From Actinopolyspora biskrensis (GTDB lineage: Bacteria; Actinomycetota; Actinomycetes; Mycobacteriales; Pseudonocardiaceae), in NCBI RefSeq assembly GCF_013408175.1, contig NZ_JACBYW010000002.1:434001-498000 (forward strand): 64,000 bases of DNA, in the 5' to 3' direction. A program made the position numbers and the translations under genes. Positions within the stretch are counted from its first letter, which is position 1. Every line of letters begins with the position of its first letter. Shown one piece after another: positions 1 through 7,715 of this stretch. The notes below the pieces were generated by a model. That model searched no databases. It was not told where the DNA came from and worked only from the letters and a program-made list of their open reading frames with translations.

Positions 1-116
1 TGGACGCGGTGATCAGGCCTTCGCGGACGCGGGCTGAGCTGGACGCCTCACTGCGGGTGCTGGAGTCCAAGCGCGAGCAGGGGCCTCCGAGAAAGCACAG
101 CACGATGCCCCTGTGA
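1..116 (+). CDS. 3' end of an unidentified protein (partial)
   Basis: An open frame enters from the left edge and stops at a TGA at 114-116. The visible 37 residues are charged, with a helix-like stretch around RTRAELDASLRVLESK. The tail is too short to place in a family. It lies tail to tail with the PucR-type regulator that ends at 205. The frame is open from base 3 and its codon use fits the neighbours, so a real gene end is likely, but no function can be assigned. Confidence 0.5.
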   Translation, partial: DAVIRPSRTRAELDASLRVLESKREQGPPRKHSTMPL

Positions 117-204
117 GCGTCCGCGTGAGCGACGCCCCTGCGACGGTGCCGTGCTCCTGCCGGGGAGGTTTCCGGGGTGCGCGGCCGGCGAGCCGGTCGG
201 CGGT

Positions 205-1446
205 TCAGCCGCCCGGCCACTCCGTGCCGGTCCCGTCGTCTCCGGTGAGCATGTTCGACGCGCGCAGCGCGATCTCCATGTCGAATCGCACCTCGGGGTC
301 GTGCAGGTCCTGCCCGAACAGCTCGTCCAGCTGACGCAGCCGGTAGCGCACGGTCTGCGGGTGCACCCGCAGGCGCTGGGCCACCTCGGGCGCTCCGCCC
401 CGGGTCTGCAGCCAGCTCAGCAGGGTCGCGGCGAGACGCGCCCGCTGCTTGGGGCGCAGTTCGGTCAGCGGGGAGAGCCTGCGCCTGGCCAGTTCCCGGA
501 CCAGGTGCTCGTCCTGGAGCAGCAGAATGCTGGACAGGTCCTCGTGGCAGTGGTTGACGCGTCTGTCCGGCCAGGCGCCGGAGCGGATCAGCCCCATGAG
601 GCTGCGGCACCAGCGCAACGACTTGTCGGCCCGGTGCAGCGGGACGGGAGACCCGAGCACGACCCGCCAGCCGGCGAGTTCGGCGGCCCAGTCGATCCGA
701 TCGGGTTCGCCGTGGTCGCTGGGGACGAGCACGTGCGGCTCGGCGCATTCCAGGTCCACCAGGGCGTTCCACTGGGCCAGGGGAGTGGTGGTGCTCGGAT
801 CGGTCCTCTCGTACTGCTCCAGCGCCGCCACGGTCACCTGCCCGGGCAGCTTCCACTGCGCCGTGCTCGCCGCGTCCTCGACGGTTCGTGCCGGTGCCTG
901 CGGTTCCGAGACGAGCAGTTCCAGGAGTCTTCTGCGTCTGCGGGCGATGGTTCCCGCCGCTCTGGCCTGGGCCGCGGCGTAGCCCTCCACCGACAGGGTG
1001 GTGAGCTCGTCGATGTGGGCGAAGATGGCCTCGCCGAGCAGCAGCGTGGTGCGCGGGGCTATGCGTACCCGTTCGCTCAGGTTGGCGACCCGGCGCCAGG
1101 CCAGTCTGGCCCCGATGCGGTAGGCGGCCTGCAGGCTGTCCAGGCTGCGCCCCTCGCGCATCTCGGCCTTGCCGAGGGCGCGGTGCACCTCGGCGCAGCG
1201 CCGCAGCGGGGTGGCCGGGTCGGCGATGCGTTCGACGAACCGGCCGAGGGCCTCCTCGATTCCGCGGCGGATCGCGTACACGTAGTTCCGGTCGAGCGGC
1301 CTGGCGTACTCGGGTATCTGCCGTTGGATCTCGGTCAGGATCTGGTTGGCCAGACTGGGGATCTCGGGACGCAGCAGTGGTGCCAGGTCGTCGGGGAGCG
1401 CCGCCCACAGTCGTCTCGTCTCGGTGCTGTTCGCCGGTTTCGTCAT
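205..1446 (-). CDS. PucR/CdaR-type helix-turn-helix transcriptional regulator
   Basis: A 413-residue one-component regulator. The N-terminal half (about 30-190) is the all-helical region usual in actinobacterial PucR-like proteins. The C-terminal end (about 340-400) is the PucR helix-turn-helix, with the characteristic VHPQTVRYRLRQLDELFG. Such proteins usually control purine, amino-acid or stress genes; the target cannot be read here. The ATG at 1446 follows a clear GAGGGAG ribosome site. The nearest gene on the far side of its promoter is a divergent cupin protein, a possible but unproven target. Confidence 0.85.
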   Translation of the reverse strand: MTKPANSTETRRLWAALPDDLAPLLRPEIPSLANQILTEIQRQIPEYARPLDRNYVYAIRRGIEEALGRFVERIADPATPLRRCAEVHRALGKAEMREGRSLDSLQAAYRIGARLAWRRVANLSERVRIAPRTTLLLGEAIFAHIDELTTLSVEGYAAAQARAAGTIARRRRRLLELLVSEPQAPARTVEDAASTAQWKLPGQVTVAALEQYERTDPSTTTPLAQWNALVDLECAEPHVLVPSDHGEPDRIDWAAELAGWRVVLGSPVPLHRADKSLRWCRSLMGLIRSGAWPDRRVNHCHEDLSSILLLQDEHLVRELARRRLSPLTELRPKQRARLAATLLSWLQTRGGAPEVAQRLRVHPQTVRYRLRQLDELFGQDLHDPEVRFDMEIALRASNMLTGDDGTGTEWPGG

Positions 1447-1776
1447 GACACTCCCTCTCGGGGCGCAGCGTTGTGCGGCCCGGTCCGTGTGCCGTCTCCG
1501 TACTACTGATGAGTAACCACTCTAGTGACTGTTTCTCCCGATGCTTAATCGCCCGTACGGGTGAGGGTTGTTGTTCGTGTCGTGCCACCGGAAAAGCACG
1601 TGGCTCTTGTGCGCTCGACTCGTTTCGGGAAAACGGCACTATGAAGTGCAACTGCATTTGCACGGTTCCTCGGGCGGAGCTTCGGAAGTGTGCTCGTCGT
1701 CCGCCGAAGAAATGCCTCACGACGAAGAAATCGTAGGTCGGAGAGTACGGTGCGCTTCCCGTGCGAGGATGCGCTC
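1447..1776. other. Divergent promoter region between PucR regulator and cupin gene
   Basis: 330 bases without a convincing gene, somewhat richer in A+T than the surroundings. It holds a perfect 10-bp palindrome, CCCGTACGGG, at 1552-1561, which could be an operator. A 31-codon cysteine-rich frame at 1641-1736 was judged spurious. No clear sigma-70 promoter was recognised. Confidence 0.4.
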
Positions 1777-2160
1777 GTGGTCAATCAACCGGTCGACATC
1801 GCCGAGGAGCTGTCCCTGGTCTCCGAGCACTGGTCCCCCAAGGTGGTGAGCCGGCTCAACGACTACGAGATCAAGGTGGTGAAACTGGAGGGGGAGTTCG
1901 TCTGGCACACCCACGAGGACACCGACGAGCTGTTCCTGGTGGTCAGCGGGGAGTTGACCATCCAGCTGCGGGACGGGGACGTGCACCTGAGCCCCGGCCA
2001 GCTCCACGTGGTCCCGCGCGGGGTGGAGCACTGCCCACTCGCCGAGGGCGAGGTGCACGCGGTGCTCGTCGAACCGACCGGGGTGGTCAACACCGGTGAC
2101 GCGACCGACGGCTCGTTGAGGGCCTCCTACGACGACTCGCCGGCGGAGGGGAGTTCCTGA
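1777..2160 (+). CDS. Small cupin-domain protein
   Basis: A single-domain cupin of 127 residues from the GTG at 1777. That start was chosen because GAGG lies about nine bases upstream and the conserved fold begins right after it; the frame is open back to 1690. The first cupin motif is seen as HTHEDTDELFLVVSGE, with two His and a Glu as metal ligands. The second is visible as PGQLHVVPRGVEHCP. The fold binds a metal and often acts as an isomerase, oxygenase or sensor. Proteins of this size are usually annotated only as cupins, so no reaction is claimed. It is transcribed away from the PucR regulator. Confidence 0.8.
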   Translation: MVNQPVDIAEELSLVSEHWSPKVVSRLNDYEIKVVKLEGEFVWHTHEDTDELFLVVSGELTIQLRDGDVHLSPGQLHVVPRGVEHCPLAEGEVHAVLVEPTGVVNTGDATDGSLRASYDDSPAEGSS

Positions 2161-2278
2161 ACCGGCCGGGTCGGCTCCGCCGCGTCACCGGCCGTTCGGT
2201 GGGGTGAACTCCCGTGGTGTTTCCGGACCGGTCGCCAGATCGGTCCGGGCGCGGACAGCTCGACACGGCGTTCGTCGC

Positions 2279-2488
2279 TCAGTCCCGGTCGAAGGTGCCG
2301 CGACGCGTGGTACTCAGGAAGCTGTTCCAGCGTGGGTGGTCGAACACCAGCACGGCGCCGTCGGGGTCCTTCGAATCCCGCGTAGCTACCCCGCCGGTCG
2401 GGTAGGCGACCTCGACGCAGTTACCGCTCTGGTCCGAGCTGTGGCTGCTCTTCCGCCAGTTCGACTGCTGTAGCTCTGTACGGATCAT
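2279..2488 (-). CDS. DUF397 protein, partner of the XRE/DUF5753 regulator
   Basis: A 69-residue DUF397 protein. The family pattern is plain: WRKSSHSSDQSGNCVEVA near the start, then RDSKDPDGAVLVF and a C-terminal W. In actinomycetes these small proteins are encoded after an XRE/DUF5753 regulator and are thought to act with it, in some cases as a toxin-antitoxin-like or developmental switch. Here the start ATG overlaps the stop of the upstream regulator by the ATGA arrangement, so the two were translationally coupled. This gene is intact although its partner is broken. Confidence 0.88.
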   Translation of the reverse strand: MIRTELQQSNWRKSSHSSDQSGNCVEVAYPTGGVATRDSKDPDGAVLVFDHPRWNSFLSTTRRGTFDRD

Positions 2489-3034
2489 GAAAGTCCTTCG
2501 ACTGCGTCTGCGAGCAGAGACAGTGAATCAGACGGGCCCAACGCCAGGCCCTGGAGATGTTGAAACGCGATCTCGTGCTCTTTGAGCTCCCACGGTTCTT
2601 CGAGGTACAGAGATCCGGTGCGATGTTCCGGGTAGACGACACCGGGGTCGGTGCTCTCGGGAAACTTCAAGATCGTGAAGCTGCCGAGCATACCGGGATG
2701 AGCCCCGCTGGAGGTCCTCAGAACCTGCACTGCCACACGAGGAAGCTCGGCCATGGCGACGAGGTGTTGCAACTGCGCATGCATCACTGCTGCGCCGCCG
2801 ACGTTTCGGTGCAGTGCTGCTTCGTCGAGTACAACCCAGAGTCGCAACGGGTTCGAATCTTCGAACGCTGCTCGTCGCTGTAGCCGCAGTTCGATGCGAC
2901 GCTGGAGAGCGGCATCGTCGATCTCTGCCGTGCCACTCCTCGGCCACTTCTCCGCGTTCGGGTGCGGCCTCCTTGCGCAGGCGCGTCAGCTCGTGAGCCA
3001 GCCACCTGCGCCACACGGTCGGACTCGAGACCAC
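2485..3034 (-). pseudogene. XRE/DUF5753 regulator with internal deletion and frameshift
   Basis: The GTG at 3034 opens a typical family N-terminus (SSPTVWRRWLAHELTRLRKEA), but the helix-turn-helix is cut off after about 35 codons. The next recognisable family sequence is in a different frame: GTAEIDDAALQRRIELRLQR, then WVVLDEAALHRNVGG and the rest of DUF5753 down to the stop at 2485. Family members run to about 280 residues, so roughly 110-130 codons covering most of the DNA-binding domain and the start of DUF5753 are missing, and the join is out of frame. A sequencing slip could explain the frame change but not the missing codons. Confidence 0.8.
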
Positions 3035-3150
3035 GCCGGACCTGCGCTCCTGTGCCTGTCTGACCAGATCTCCCACCACGCGCGTGTGCTCGCCAACAGT
3101 GTCTCCTGTACTGGGAGGGCCGTAGCACGCCATCCGATCAGGCGATAGCA

Positions 3151-3169
3151 AAACTTAGTCGCTAAGTTT
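3151..3169. promoter_or_regulatory. Inverted repeat, candidate operator
   Basis: AAACTTAG-tcg-CTAAGTTT is a perfect 8-bp inverted repeat with a 3-base centre. It is A+T-rich in a GC-rich genome. It lies between the decayed XRE/DUF5753 regulator and the 44-residue frame that begins at 3258, which are transcribed divergently. This is where an autoregulatory XRE operator would be expected. It could also form a small hairpin in RNA. Confidence 0.5.
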
Positions 3170-3257
3170 GGCGTCTAATTTATGTCGGAGATCGTATCCG
3201 CTCCTTCGGAGCGCGCTCCGGCTCGGATCAGCAACTCTCGCGTGTCAGGAGGTGGTC

Positions 3258-3392
3258 ATGAGCGACAACGAGATCCTCGGGGTCGAGGCCGAGCAGCTGG
3301 AACCGCTCGGCAGCTTCTCCTCGGCGGAGAGCGCCCGCGACCTGTTCGGGCTGACCCGCGAACTGCGCCTGGTGTGGCTGCCCGAGGCGTGA
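3258..3392 (+). CDS. Unidentified 44-residue small protein
   Basis: A short frame with an excellent AGGAGG ribosome site at 3247-3252, six bases before the ATG. The peptide starts MSDNEILGVEAEQLEPLGSF and ends ELRLVWLPEA. It is acidic in the first half, has no cysteine and shows no membrane segment. It is divergent from the XRE/DUF5753 remnant and stops about 60 bases before the repeat that bounds the integrated element. The leader-like acidic N-terminus recalls a RiPP precursor, but no maturation enzyme is nearby, so this is only a possibility. A small regulatory partner of the XRE/DUF397 pair is equally possible. Confidence 0.5.
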   Translation: MSDNEILGVEAEQLEPLGSFSSAESARDLFGLTRELRLVWLPEA

Positions 3393-3450
3393 GCCGTCCG
3401 AGCGGGGAGGGAAGTAGGTCAGGCCCTCGGTTGCTCCGGCCGCGCGCACG

Positions 3451-3524
3451 AAAAGCCCGCTGACCCGCCGCTTCCGGTGGATCAGCGGGCTTCGCCGCTG
3501 GTCGGGACGGCGGAATTCGAACCC
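3451..3524. repeat. Left copy of 74-bp direct repeat (displaced tRNA-Pro 3' end, att site)
   Basis: These 74 bases match 7461-7534 with one mismatch (position 3514). The copy holds the terminator hairpin that follows tRNA-Pro and the last 26 bases of the tRNA gene, including the encoded CCA. It then diverges, so it is not a tRNA gene. This is the mark left when an element integrates in the 3' end of a tRNA: the element restores the tRNA, and the original 3' end is pushed to its far side. Confidence 0.85.
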
Positions 3525-3643
3525 CCTGGCCCAGCAGTGTGCGGATGAACGCTTGCCCTGCGGATCTCGTCGAGTTAGTGAAGTACCGTTGATTCGGCGC
3601 AGTGGTCCGATCCTGCCCGGAACGAACGAACTGAGGATTTTTC

Positions 3644-3888
3644 GTGGAGTTCGTGGACAACGTGGGATCGAAGTGGAAGGTGAGTCGCCAGTGGATCGTC
3701 TGGCCACGTAAGTTTCGTTTCCGGGGGGCGGGGCGAGCCGTCCTTGTTCGACGGAGTCAATGATCTGTCCGGTTTTGTCGTTGCGCTCACAATCATGTTC
3801 TTGATTTCATTTCCAAGTCCGTTCGAGGTGCCTGCTCAAATGATTCTGGCTCCGTTTGTGTTTCTCTTGCTGGTCGTGGGGGCGTGAA
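3644..3888 (+). pseudogene. Frameshifted small membrane protein of the element
   Basis: A GTG at 3644, with GAGGA just upstream, starts a basic N-terminus (SRQWIVWPRKFRFRG) that ends early in this frame. After a G-rich run near 3721-3735 the frame ending at 3888 continues with a hydrophobic sequence: SGFVVALTIMFLISF, a short loop, then MILAPFVFLLLVVGA. Read together this is one small protein with two membrane spans, broken by a frameshift. The join is inference. The product resembles small membrane proteins of actinomycete integrative elements in layout only. Confidence 0.35.
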
Positions 3889-4058
3889 AGCTCCCGTGTT
3901 GATCTACTGTCTCGGCAAGGTCGTACGGTCGGATGAAGGTGGTCGTCGGCCCGTGCGGCGGAGCGGGCCCCTTGAGTCGTGGTTTGTCAAGATTACTGGA
4001 TTTCACAGTGCCGGGATGTTCAAGGAAGCGGTCGCAGGCTTCATCGAGGAACACGGTC

Positions 4059-4250
4059 GCAGGTGCTGATGTCCGAACGTTTCTGCGCAAGCTCAGCGCG
4101 CGACCCGGACGCAGGGGCAGAGGTTCTCTTCCCGAGACCGTGCGCTTCATCAACGCAGTCCTGCACAGCGCACTGTGACCTGCGGTGCGTGGGGAGCTGA
4201 GCGGACGCAACGTCGCCAAGCTCGTGCCGTCCCGAGCATCGCTGATCACG
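4059..4250 (+). pseudogene. Tyrosine integrase, N-terminal fragment
   Basis: One frame reads ADVRTFLRKLSA, then LPETVRFINAVLHSAL, a TGA, and AVRGELSGRNVAKLV. This is the pattern of the SAM-like core-binding domain of actinomycete tyrosine integrases, where the last motif normally reads close to AVREELVARNVAKLV. The TGA at 4176-4178 sits inside the domain and the similarity fades after about 4250. The catalytic domain does not follow; it reappears as a fragment near 7171-7400 on the same strand. The two pieces look like one integrase gene split by the regulator-exporter pair. Confidence 0.6.
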
Positions 4251-4382
4251 AAGTCGCACTGGTGGAACCTCGCGAGGTCCCCGCCGGTTGATCGTGGACG
4301 TCCAGCAGCCCGCTCCCATCCGGGCCGGACGGGAGCGCAGGGCAGGCATCACGTCACGAGTGTGGTGTCCGCCCTGGTGTGA

Positions 4383-5258
4383 TCACTCGACGCGTGCGGT
4401 GGGGGTTGTCCGAGGCACGGACATGAGGGTGTGTGTCCGTTCGCGGGTCGCGGTGCCCGGCTTCGGAAGCAGGACAACCACGCGCAGATCCGGGTGGTCG
4501 GCGATCTGCACGGTCGTGCGTTGGAAGACCAGCCGCCCGGCCGCTGAGTGTTGGACGACTTTCTCGCCCAACGCCGTCTCTTCGACATCCTGCTGTTCCC
4601 AGAGCCGGGCGAACGCCGGGCTGTGCTCCAGAAGACGGCTGATGATCTCGTCGAACCTCGGATCGTCCGGATATCGAGCCTTGTTCGAGCGGAACTCCGC
4701 GACGAGGGACGGTGCCATCGCCTCCCACTCGGGAAGCGACTGGTGCGGGCCGTGCTCGTCGACAAAGCCGTCCAAGCAGCTCCGCAGCTGTCCCACCTCG
4801 CCGAAGAGCACCTCGACGGCGGCGTTGCCGTGGAGGTACCGCCAGTAGCGGTCCAAGACGTAGGCGGGGTTCGGGAACCATTCCTCGACGAGCGAGACGA
4901 CATGCTTCGGGACGGGTGGTGCGGACGGGGCCTCCGCCTGAGCAGTGGAGGCTGGAGTGTGCCCGGCCAGACGGTAGAGGTGTGCCTGCTCGGCACTGTT
5001 GAGCCGGAGAGCGTCGCTGACCGCGTCGAGGATGCTTGTCGTGACGGTGATTCGACGCCCCTGCTCCAGCCATGTGTACCAGGTGAGACCGATACCGGCG
5101 AGCGAGGCGACTTCCTCGCGTCGCAGCCCCGGCGTCCGTCGCCGCCCCGCGGCGGGGAGTCCCACTTCTTGCGGTGAAAGCCGGGCCCGGCGGTTTCGCA
5201 GAAAATCCCGGAGAGCGTTCCGCCGTTGTCCCGCTTCTGCTTCTGGGGTGGTAGTCAC
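4383..5258 (-). CDS. XRE-family regulator with MmyB-type ligand domain
   Basis: A 291-residue regulator. Residues about 10-75 form an XRE helix-turn-helix with the family hallmark RRTPGLRREEVASLAG followed by YTWLEQGR. Residues about 110-270 match the PAS-like MmyB domain, with WFPNPAYVLDRYWRYLHGNA and a C-terminal strand near LRVVVLLPKPG. Such proteins commonly repress a divergent transporter or oxidoreductase gene. Here the partner is the DHA2 exporter reading the other way across a 337-base gap. It lies inside the tRNA-Pro element, between the integrase fragments. Confidence 0.85.
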   Translation of the reverse strand: MTTTPEAEAGQRRNALRDFLRNRRARLSPQEVGLPAAGRRRTPGLRREEVASLAGIGLTWYTWLEQGRRITVTTSILDAVSDALRLNSAEQAHLYRLAGHTPASTAQAEAPSAPPVPKHVVSLVEEWFPNPAYVLDRYWRYLHGNAAVEVLFGEVGQLRSCLDGFVDEHGPHQSLPEWEAMAPSLVAEFRSNKARYPDDPRFDEIISRLLEHSPAFARLWEQQDVEETALGEKVVQHSAAGRLVFQRTTVQIADHPDLRVVVLLPKPGTATRERTHTLMSVPRTTPTARVE

Positions 5259-5595
5259 ACCAATAGCATAAATTGCAACTCGGCCTGCGTGATCGAGGGT
5301 GAGAGGCTGACAAGGTGTCGGTCGTTTCGCTCAGCACGGCGAAGCAACCGTGAACAGCGGTGCAAACATTGCCGGCTCACGTGCGGGACGCCACACCGAA
5401 TTCCGGGAACGAGTCAACGGAGCGGGGAGATCAGCCACTCTGGATTTCCTCTGCTGCGTACCGGATGAATTTCCCGCGTCCATCGACGTGAACTACGCGT
5501 TGAGCTGGACAGAAGAAAGGAAAACGCGTTTGTTCAGGAAAGGAAAATCGTTGGGGAACAGTGTTGCCGAGGCTCGGGGCGAGAGGAACGGTCCT
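5259..5595. other. Divergent promoter region between XRE regulator and exporter
   Basis: About 337 bases, distinctly A+T-richer than the chromosome (for example around 5262-5280 and 5505-5555). The exporter frame stays open from 5350, so part of this stretch could be coding if an upstream start is used. The operator of the XRE regulator probably lies here, but no clean palindrome was found by eye. Confidence 0.4.
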
Positions 5596-7017
5596 GTGTC
5601 GCCGGCCGCTACCGCGGCACAGTGGGGCGCGGTTTGGATCCTGCTGCTCGGCGCCTTCATGGGGTTTCTTGACATCTTCATCGTCAATGTCGCCAACCCC
5701 TCGATCCAGGCGGCGCTGAACGCCGGGTTCGCCGAGATCCAGATGGTGACGGCCGGCTACACTCTCACCTACGGAGTGGGGCTGGTCGCGGGAGGCAGAT
5801 TGGGGGACATCTTCGGTCGCAGGCGCGTGTTTCTCATCGGTGTTTTCGCCTTCGCCGTGGCCTCGACGGCATGTGCTGCGGCCCCAAACGCCGAATTCCT
5901 CATCGGAGCGCGGATCGTGCAGGGATTGGCGGCGGCGGTCATGCTGCCGCAGGTGCTCGCCCTCATCCAGGTCACCTTCCACCGCGATCAGGAGCGCAGC
6001 CGCGCCATCGGCTTGTACGGAGCCGTCATCGGTGTCGGCGTCGTCGCCGGCCAGATCGTCGGCGGATTGCTGATCGCATGGGACTTCGTCGGGCTCGGCT
6101 GGCGCTCGATCTTCCTGGTTAACGTGCCGCTGTGCGTCATGGCATTCATCGGTGGGCTGGTTTTGGTGCGCGACGGCGGGGAGCACACCCGAATGAAGCT
6201 GGACCTGCCGGGCGTCGTCATGCTCGGCCCGGGATTGCTGGGCCCGGTGCACAGTTTGGTCATCGGCGCGGAGCAGGGATGGTCGGGATTGCTGGTTGGT
6301 GAGATGGCCGGCGGGATGGTCCTGCTGATCCTGTTCATCTTGTGGGAACGTCGTGTGGCGGCCTCCGGGGCAACACCGCTGCTGCCGCCTCGTCTGTTCA
6401 ACCAGCGCGGTTTCTCGCTGGGCTTGCCCACGGCACTGTTCTTCTACGGCACGAACGGCGCCTTTGTTTTCCTGCTGGCCTTCTACCTGCAGCAGGCGGA
6501 AGAATTCTCACCGTTGGCATCCGCACTGACGTTCACGCCCATGGCGATCTTGACTTCTGTCTTCTCGGTGCTGTGTGGCAAGTTCGTGGCACACTTCGGC
6601 CGATGGGTAGTACCTGGGGGTGCGGTGGCTATGGCGCTTGGCCTGTCGCTCGTGTGGATGGGCGTTGAGCTGCTGGACGGTACTAATCCGACCGTAGCTC
6701 TGATGCCCGGCCTCGTGTTCTACGGAGCCGGCGGCGGCATCGTGGCGACCTCGCTGATAGGTACGGCTCTTTCGGGAGTCGCATCGGAGGACGCGGGTGC
6801 CGCCTCCGGCGGTATTCTCACGGCGGTTCAGGTGTCTGAAGCCGTCGGCGTAGCGGGTATCGGTGCGTTGTTCGCCAGCCTGGCATCCGGGGGCGGTGGA
6901 GCGTACGGCTTTGCGGTCTCCTCCGTGGTGCTGACCGTGCTGTCACTGCTGACGGCCGTGCTGCTGAACCTGCTGGGGCGTCCCCGGCAGCCGGTATCCG
7001 CAGCCGAGCCCACATGA
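5596..7017 (+). CDS. DHA2-family MFS drug exporter (EmrB/QacA type)
   Basis: A proton-driven multidrug exporter with about 14 membrane spans. The first span (WILLLGAFMGFLDIFIVNVA) carries the DHA2 D-x-x-I-V-N-V-A signature. Motif A is seen as GGRLGDIFGRRR. The repeated glycines of VIGVGVVAGQIVGGLL match motif C. The GTG at 5596 was chosen because AGAGG lies upstream and the protein then has 473 residues, the usual family length; the frame is open to 5350 but that extension is unlike the family. It is probably controlled by the divergent XRE/MmyB regulator. The substrate is unknown. Confidence 0.85.
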   Translation: MSPAATAAQWGAVWILLLGAFMGFLDIFIVNVANPSIQAALNAGFAEIQMVTAGYTLTYGVGLVAGGRLGDIFGRRRVFLIGVFAFAVASTACAAAPNAEFLIGARIVQGLAAAVMLPQVLALIQVTFHRDQERSRAIGLYGAVIGVGVVAGQIVGGLLIAWDFVGLGWRSIFLVNVPLCVMAFIGGLVLVRDGGEHTRMKLDLPGVVMLGPGLLGPVHSLVIGAEQGWSGLLVGEMAGGMVLLILFILWERRVAASGATPLLPPRLFNQRGFSLGLPTALFFYGTNGAFVFLLAFYLQQAEEFSPLASALTFTPMAILTSVFSVLCGKFVAHFGRWVVPGGAVAMALGLSLVWMGVELLDGTNPTVALMPGLVFYGAGGGIVATSLIGTALSGVASEDAGAASGGILTAVQVSEAVGVAGIGALFASLASGGGGAYGFAVSSVVLTVLSLLTAVLLNLLGRPRQPVSAAEPT

Positions 7018-7170
7018 GCCCACGACCGTAGCCGGCACGGTTCCGGCCACGACCGTCGCCACACAGTCCGCGGCGAGATGTTCGGACAACGGTGGGAACG
7101 CGTCGCATCTGGTGGGTTCTTGTGGCAGGTGAAGAAAAGAGGGGCCGGAGGAGGAAGATGGTAGCTCGAG

Positions 7171-7400
7171 GAAGCGCGTGAACTCGTACAGCGACGTATC
7201 GCAGAGACCGGCGGGGACCTCGACTCACATATGCTCACCGATCCCCGCGGGGCGAAGCACCACCGCGGTGCTGCGGGACGCGACGAACTGGGACGAGGTC
7301 ATTGCCAAGCCCGGCTACGAACACTTGCGGCGGCACGATCCGCGGCACACCGAGCTGACGTGGATGGCCGGTGCCGGAACCGCTCTGTCCACCTGCTCCA
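7171..7400 (+). pseudogene. Tyrosine integrase, C-terminal fragment
   Basis: The frame reading TTAVLRDATNWDEVIAKPGY and then EHLRRHDPRHTELTWMAGAG matches the catalytic end of actinomycete tyrosine integrases. The box HDLRHTGLTWMADAG carries the catalytic His and Arg, both still present here. Upstream the match continues in another frame (ARELVQRRIAETGGDLDSHML), and downstream the active-site Tyr region is missing, so the gene is dead. It lies next to the tRNA-Pro att site, where such integrase genes are normally found. It pairs with the fragment at 4059-4250. Confidence 0.65.
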
Positions 7401-7460
7401 AGGGAGGCGGTGCCCCTCTGAGGACGGTACGGCGTGGCTCCGTGATCTCGGCCGAAAGGG

Positions 7461-7501
7461 AAAAGCCCGCTGACCCGCCGCTTCCGGTGGATCAGCGGGC
7501 T
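7461..7501 (-). terminator. Terminator of tRNA-Pro
   Basis: On the minus strand AGCCCGCTGA pairs perfectly with TCAGCGGGCT around an 18-base loop, followed by a short T run. It lies eight bases past the tRNA 3' end. The same hairpin is present in the left repeat copy. Confidence 0.75.
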
Positions 7502-7534
7502 TCGCCGCTGGTCGGGACGGCGGGATTCGAACCC
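7461..7534. repeat. Right copy of 74-bp direct repeat (tRNA-Pro 3' end, att site)
   Basis: This copy overlaps the functional tRNA-Pro and its terminator and matches 3451-3524 with one mismatch. The exact att core is shorter than the repeat and cannot be set by eye. Confidence 0.85.
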
Positions 7535-7585
7535 ACGACCCCCTGACCCCCAGTCAGGTGCGCTACCAAGCTGCGCCACGTCCCG
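7509..7585 (-). tRNA. tRNA-Pro (anticodon GGG)
   Basis: All four arms can be drawn. The acceptor CGGGACG pairs with CGTCCCG. The anticodon stem CCTGA/TCAGG encloses the loop CTGGGGG, giving anticodon GGG for CCC codons. The T arm GTGGG-TTCGAAT-CCCGC is complete. The discriminator is A and CCA is encoded. The gene is the integration site of the adjoining element and is intact. Confidence 0.95.
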
Positions 7586-7715
7586 TTCTTCCTGTTGAAC
7601 TGTGATCAGCTTACACCACCCCGAGACGGCCTCGGCACAGGGGGTGGCACGCCGCGCTTCCCGGACCCGTCCCGGGACGGGCCCGTCTCCGGTCCCACGA
7701 GCTATGGTCGGGACG

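Larger units (their letters stand above)
3451..7585. mobile_element. Remnant of an integrative element in tRNA-Pro
   Basis: A segment of about 4.1 kb bounded by the 74-bp repeat, with the intact tRNA-Pro at its right end. Inside are a frameshifted small membrane protein, an integrase N-terminal fragment, an XRE regulator, a DHA2 exporter and an integrase C-terminal fragment next to the tRNA. No replication or transfer genes remain. Actinomycete integrative elements such as pSAM2 are known to use tRNA-Pro, which fits. Parts of the segment (3550-3850, 5240-5560) are richer in A+T than the chromosome around them. Confidence 0.75.

Noticed and set aside
1641-1736. A 31-residue cysteine-rich, basic peptide that could be a metallothionein or RiPP precursor
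   Set aside because: No proper ribosome site before the ATG, no partner gene, and it lies in a plausible promoter region.
3451-3530. A second tRNA-Pro gene
   Set aside because: Only the last 26 bases of the tRNA match; the anticodon and D arms are absent, so it is the displaced att copy.
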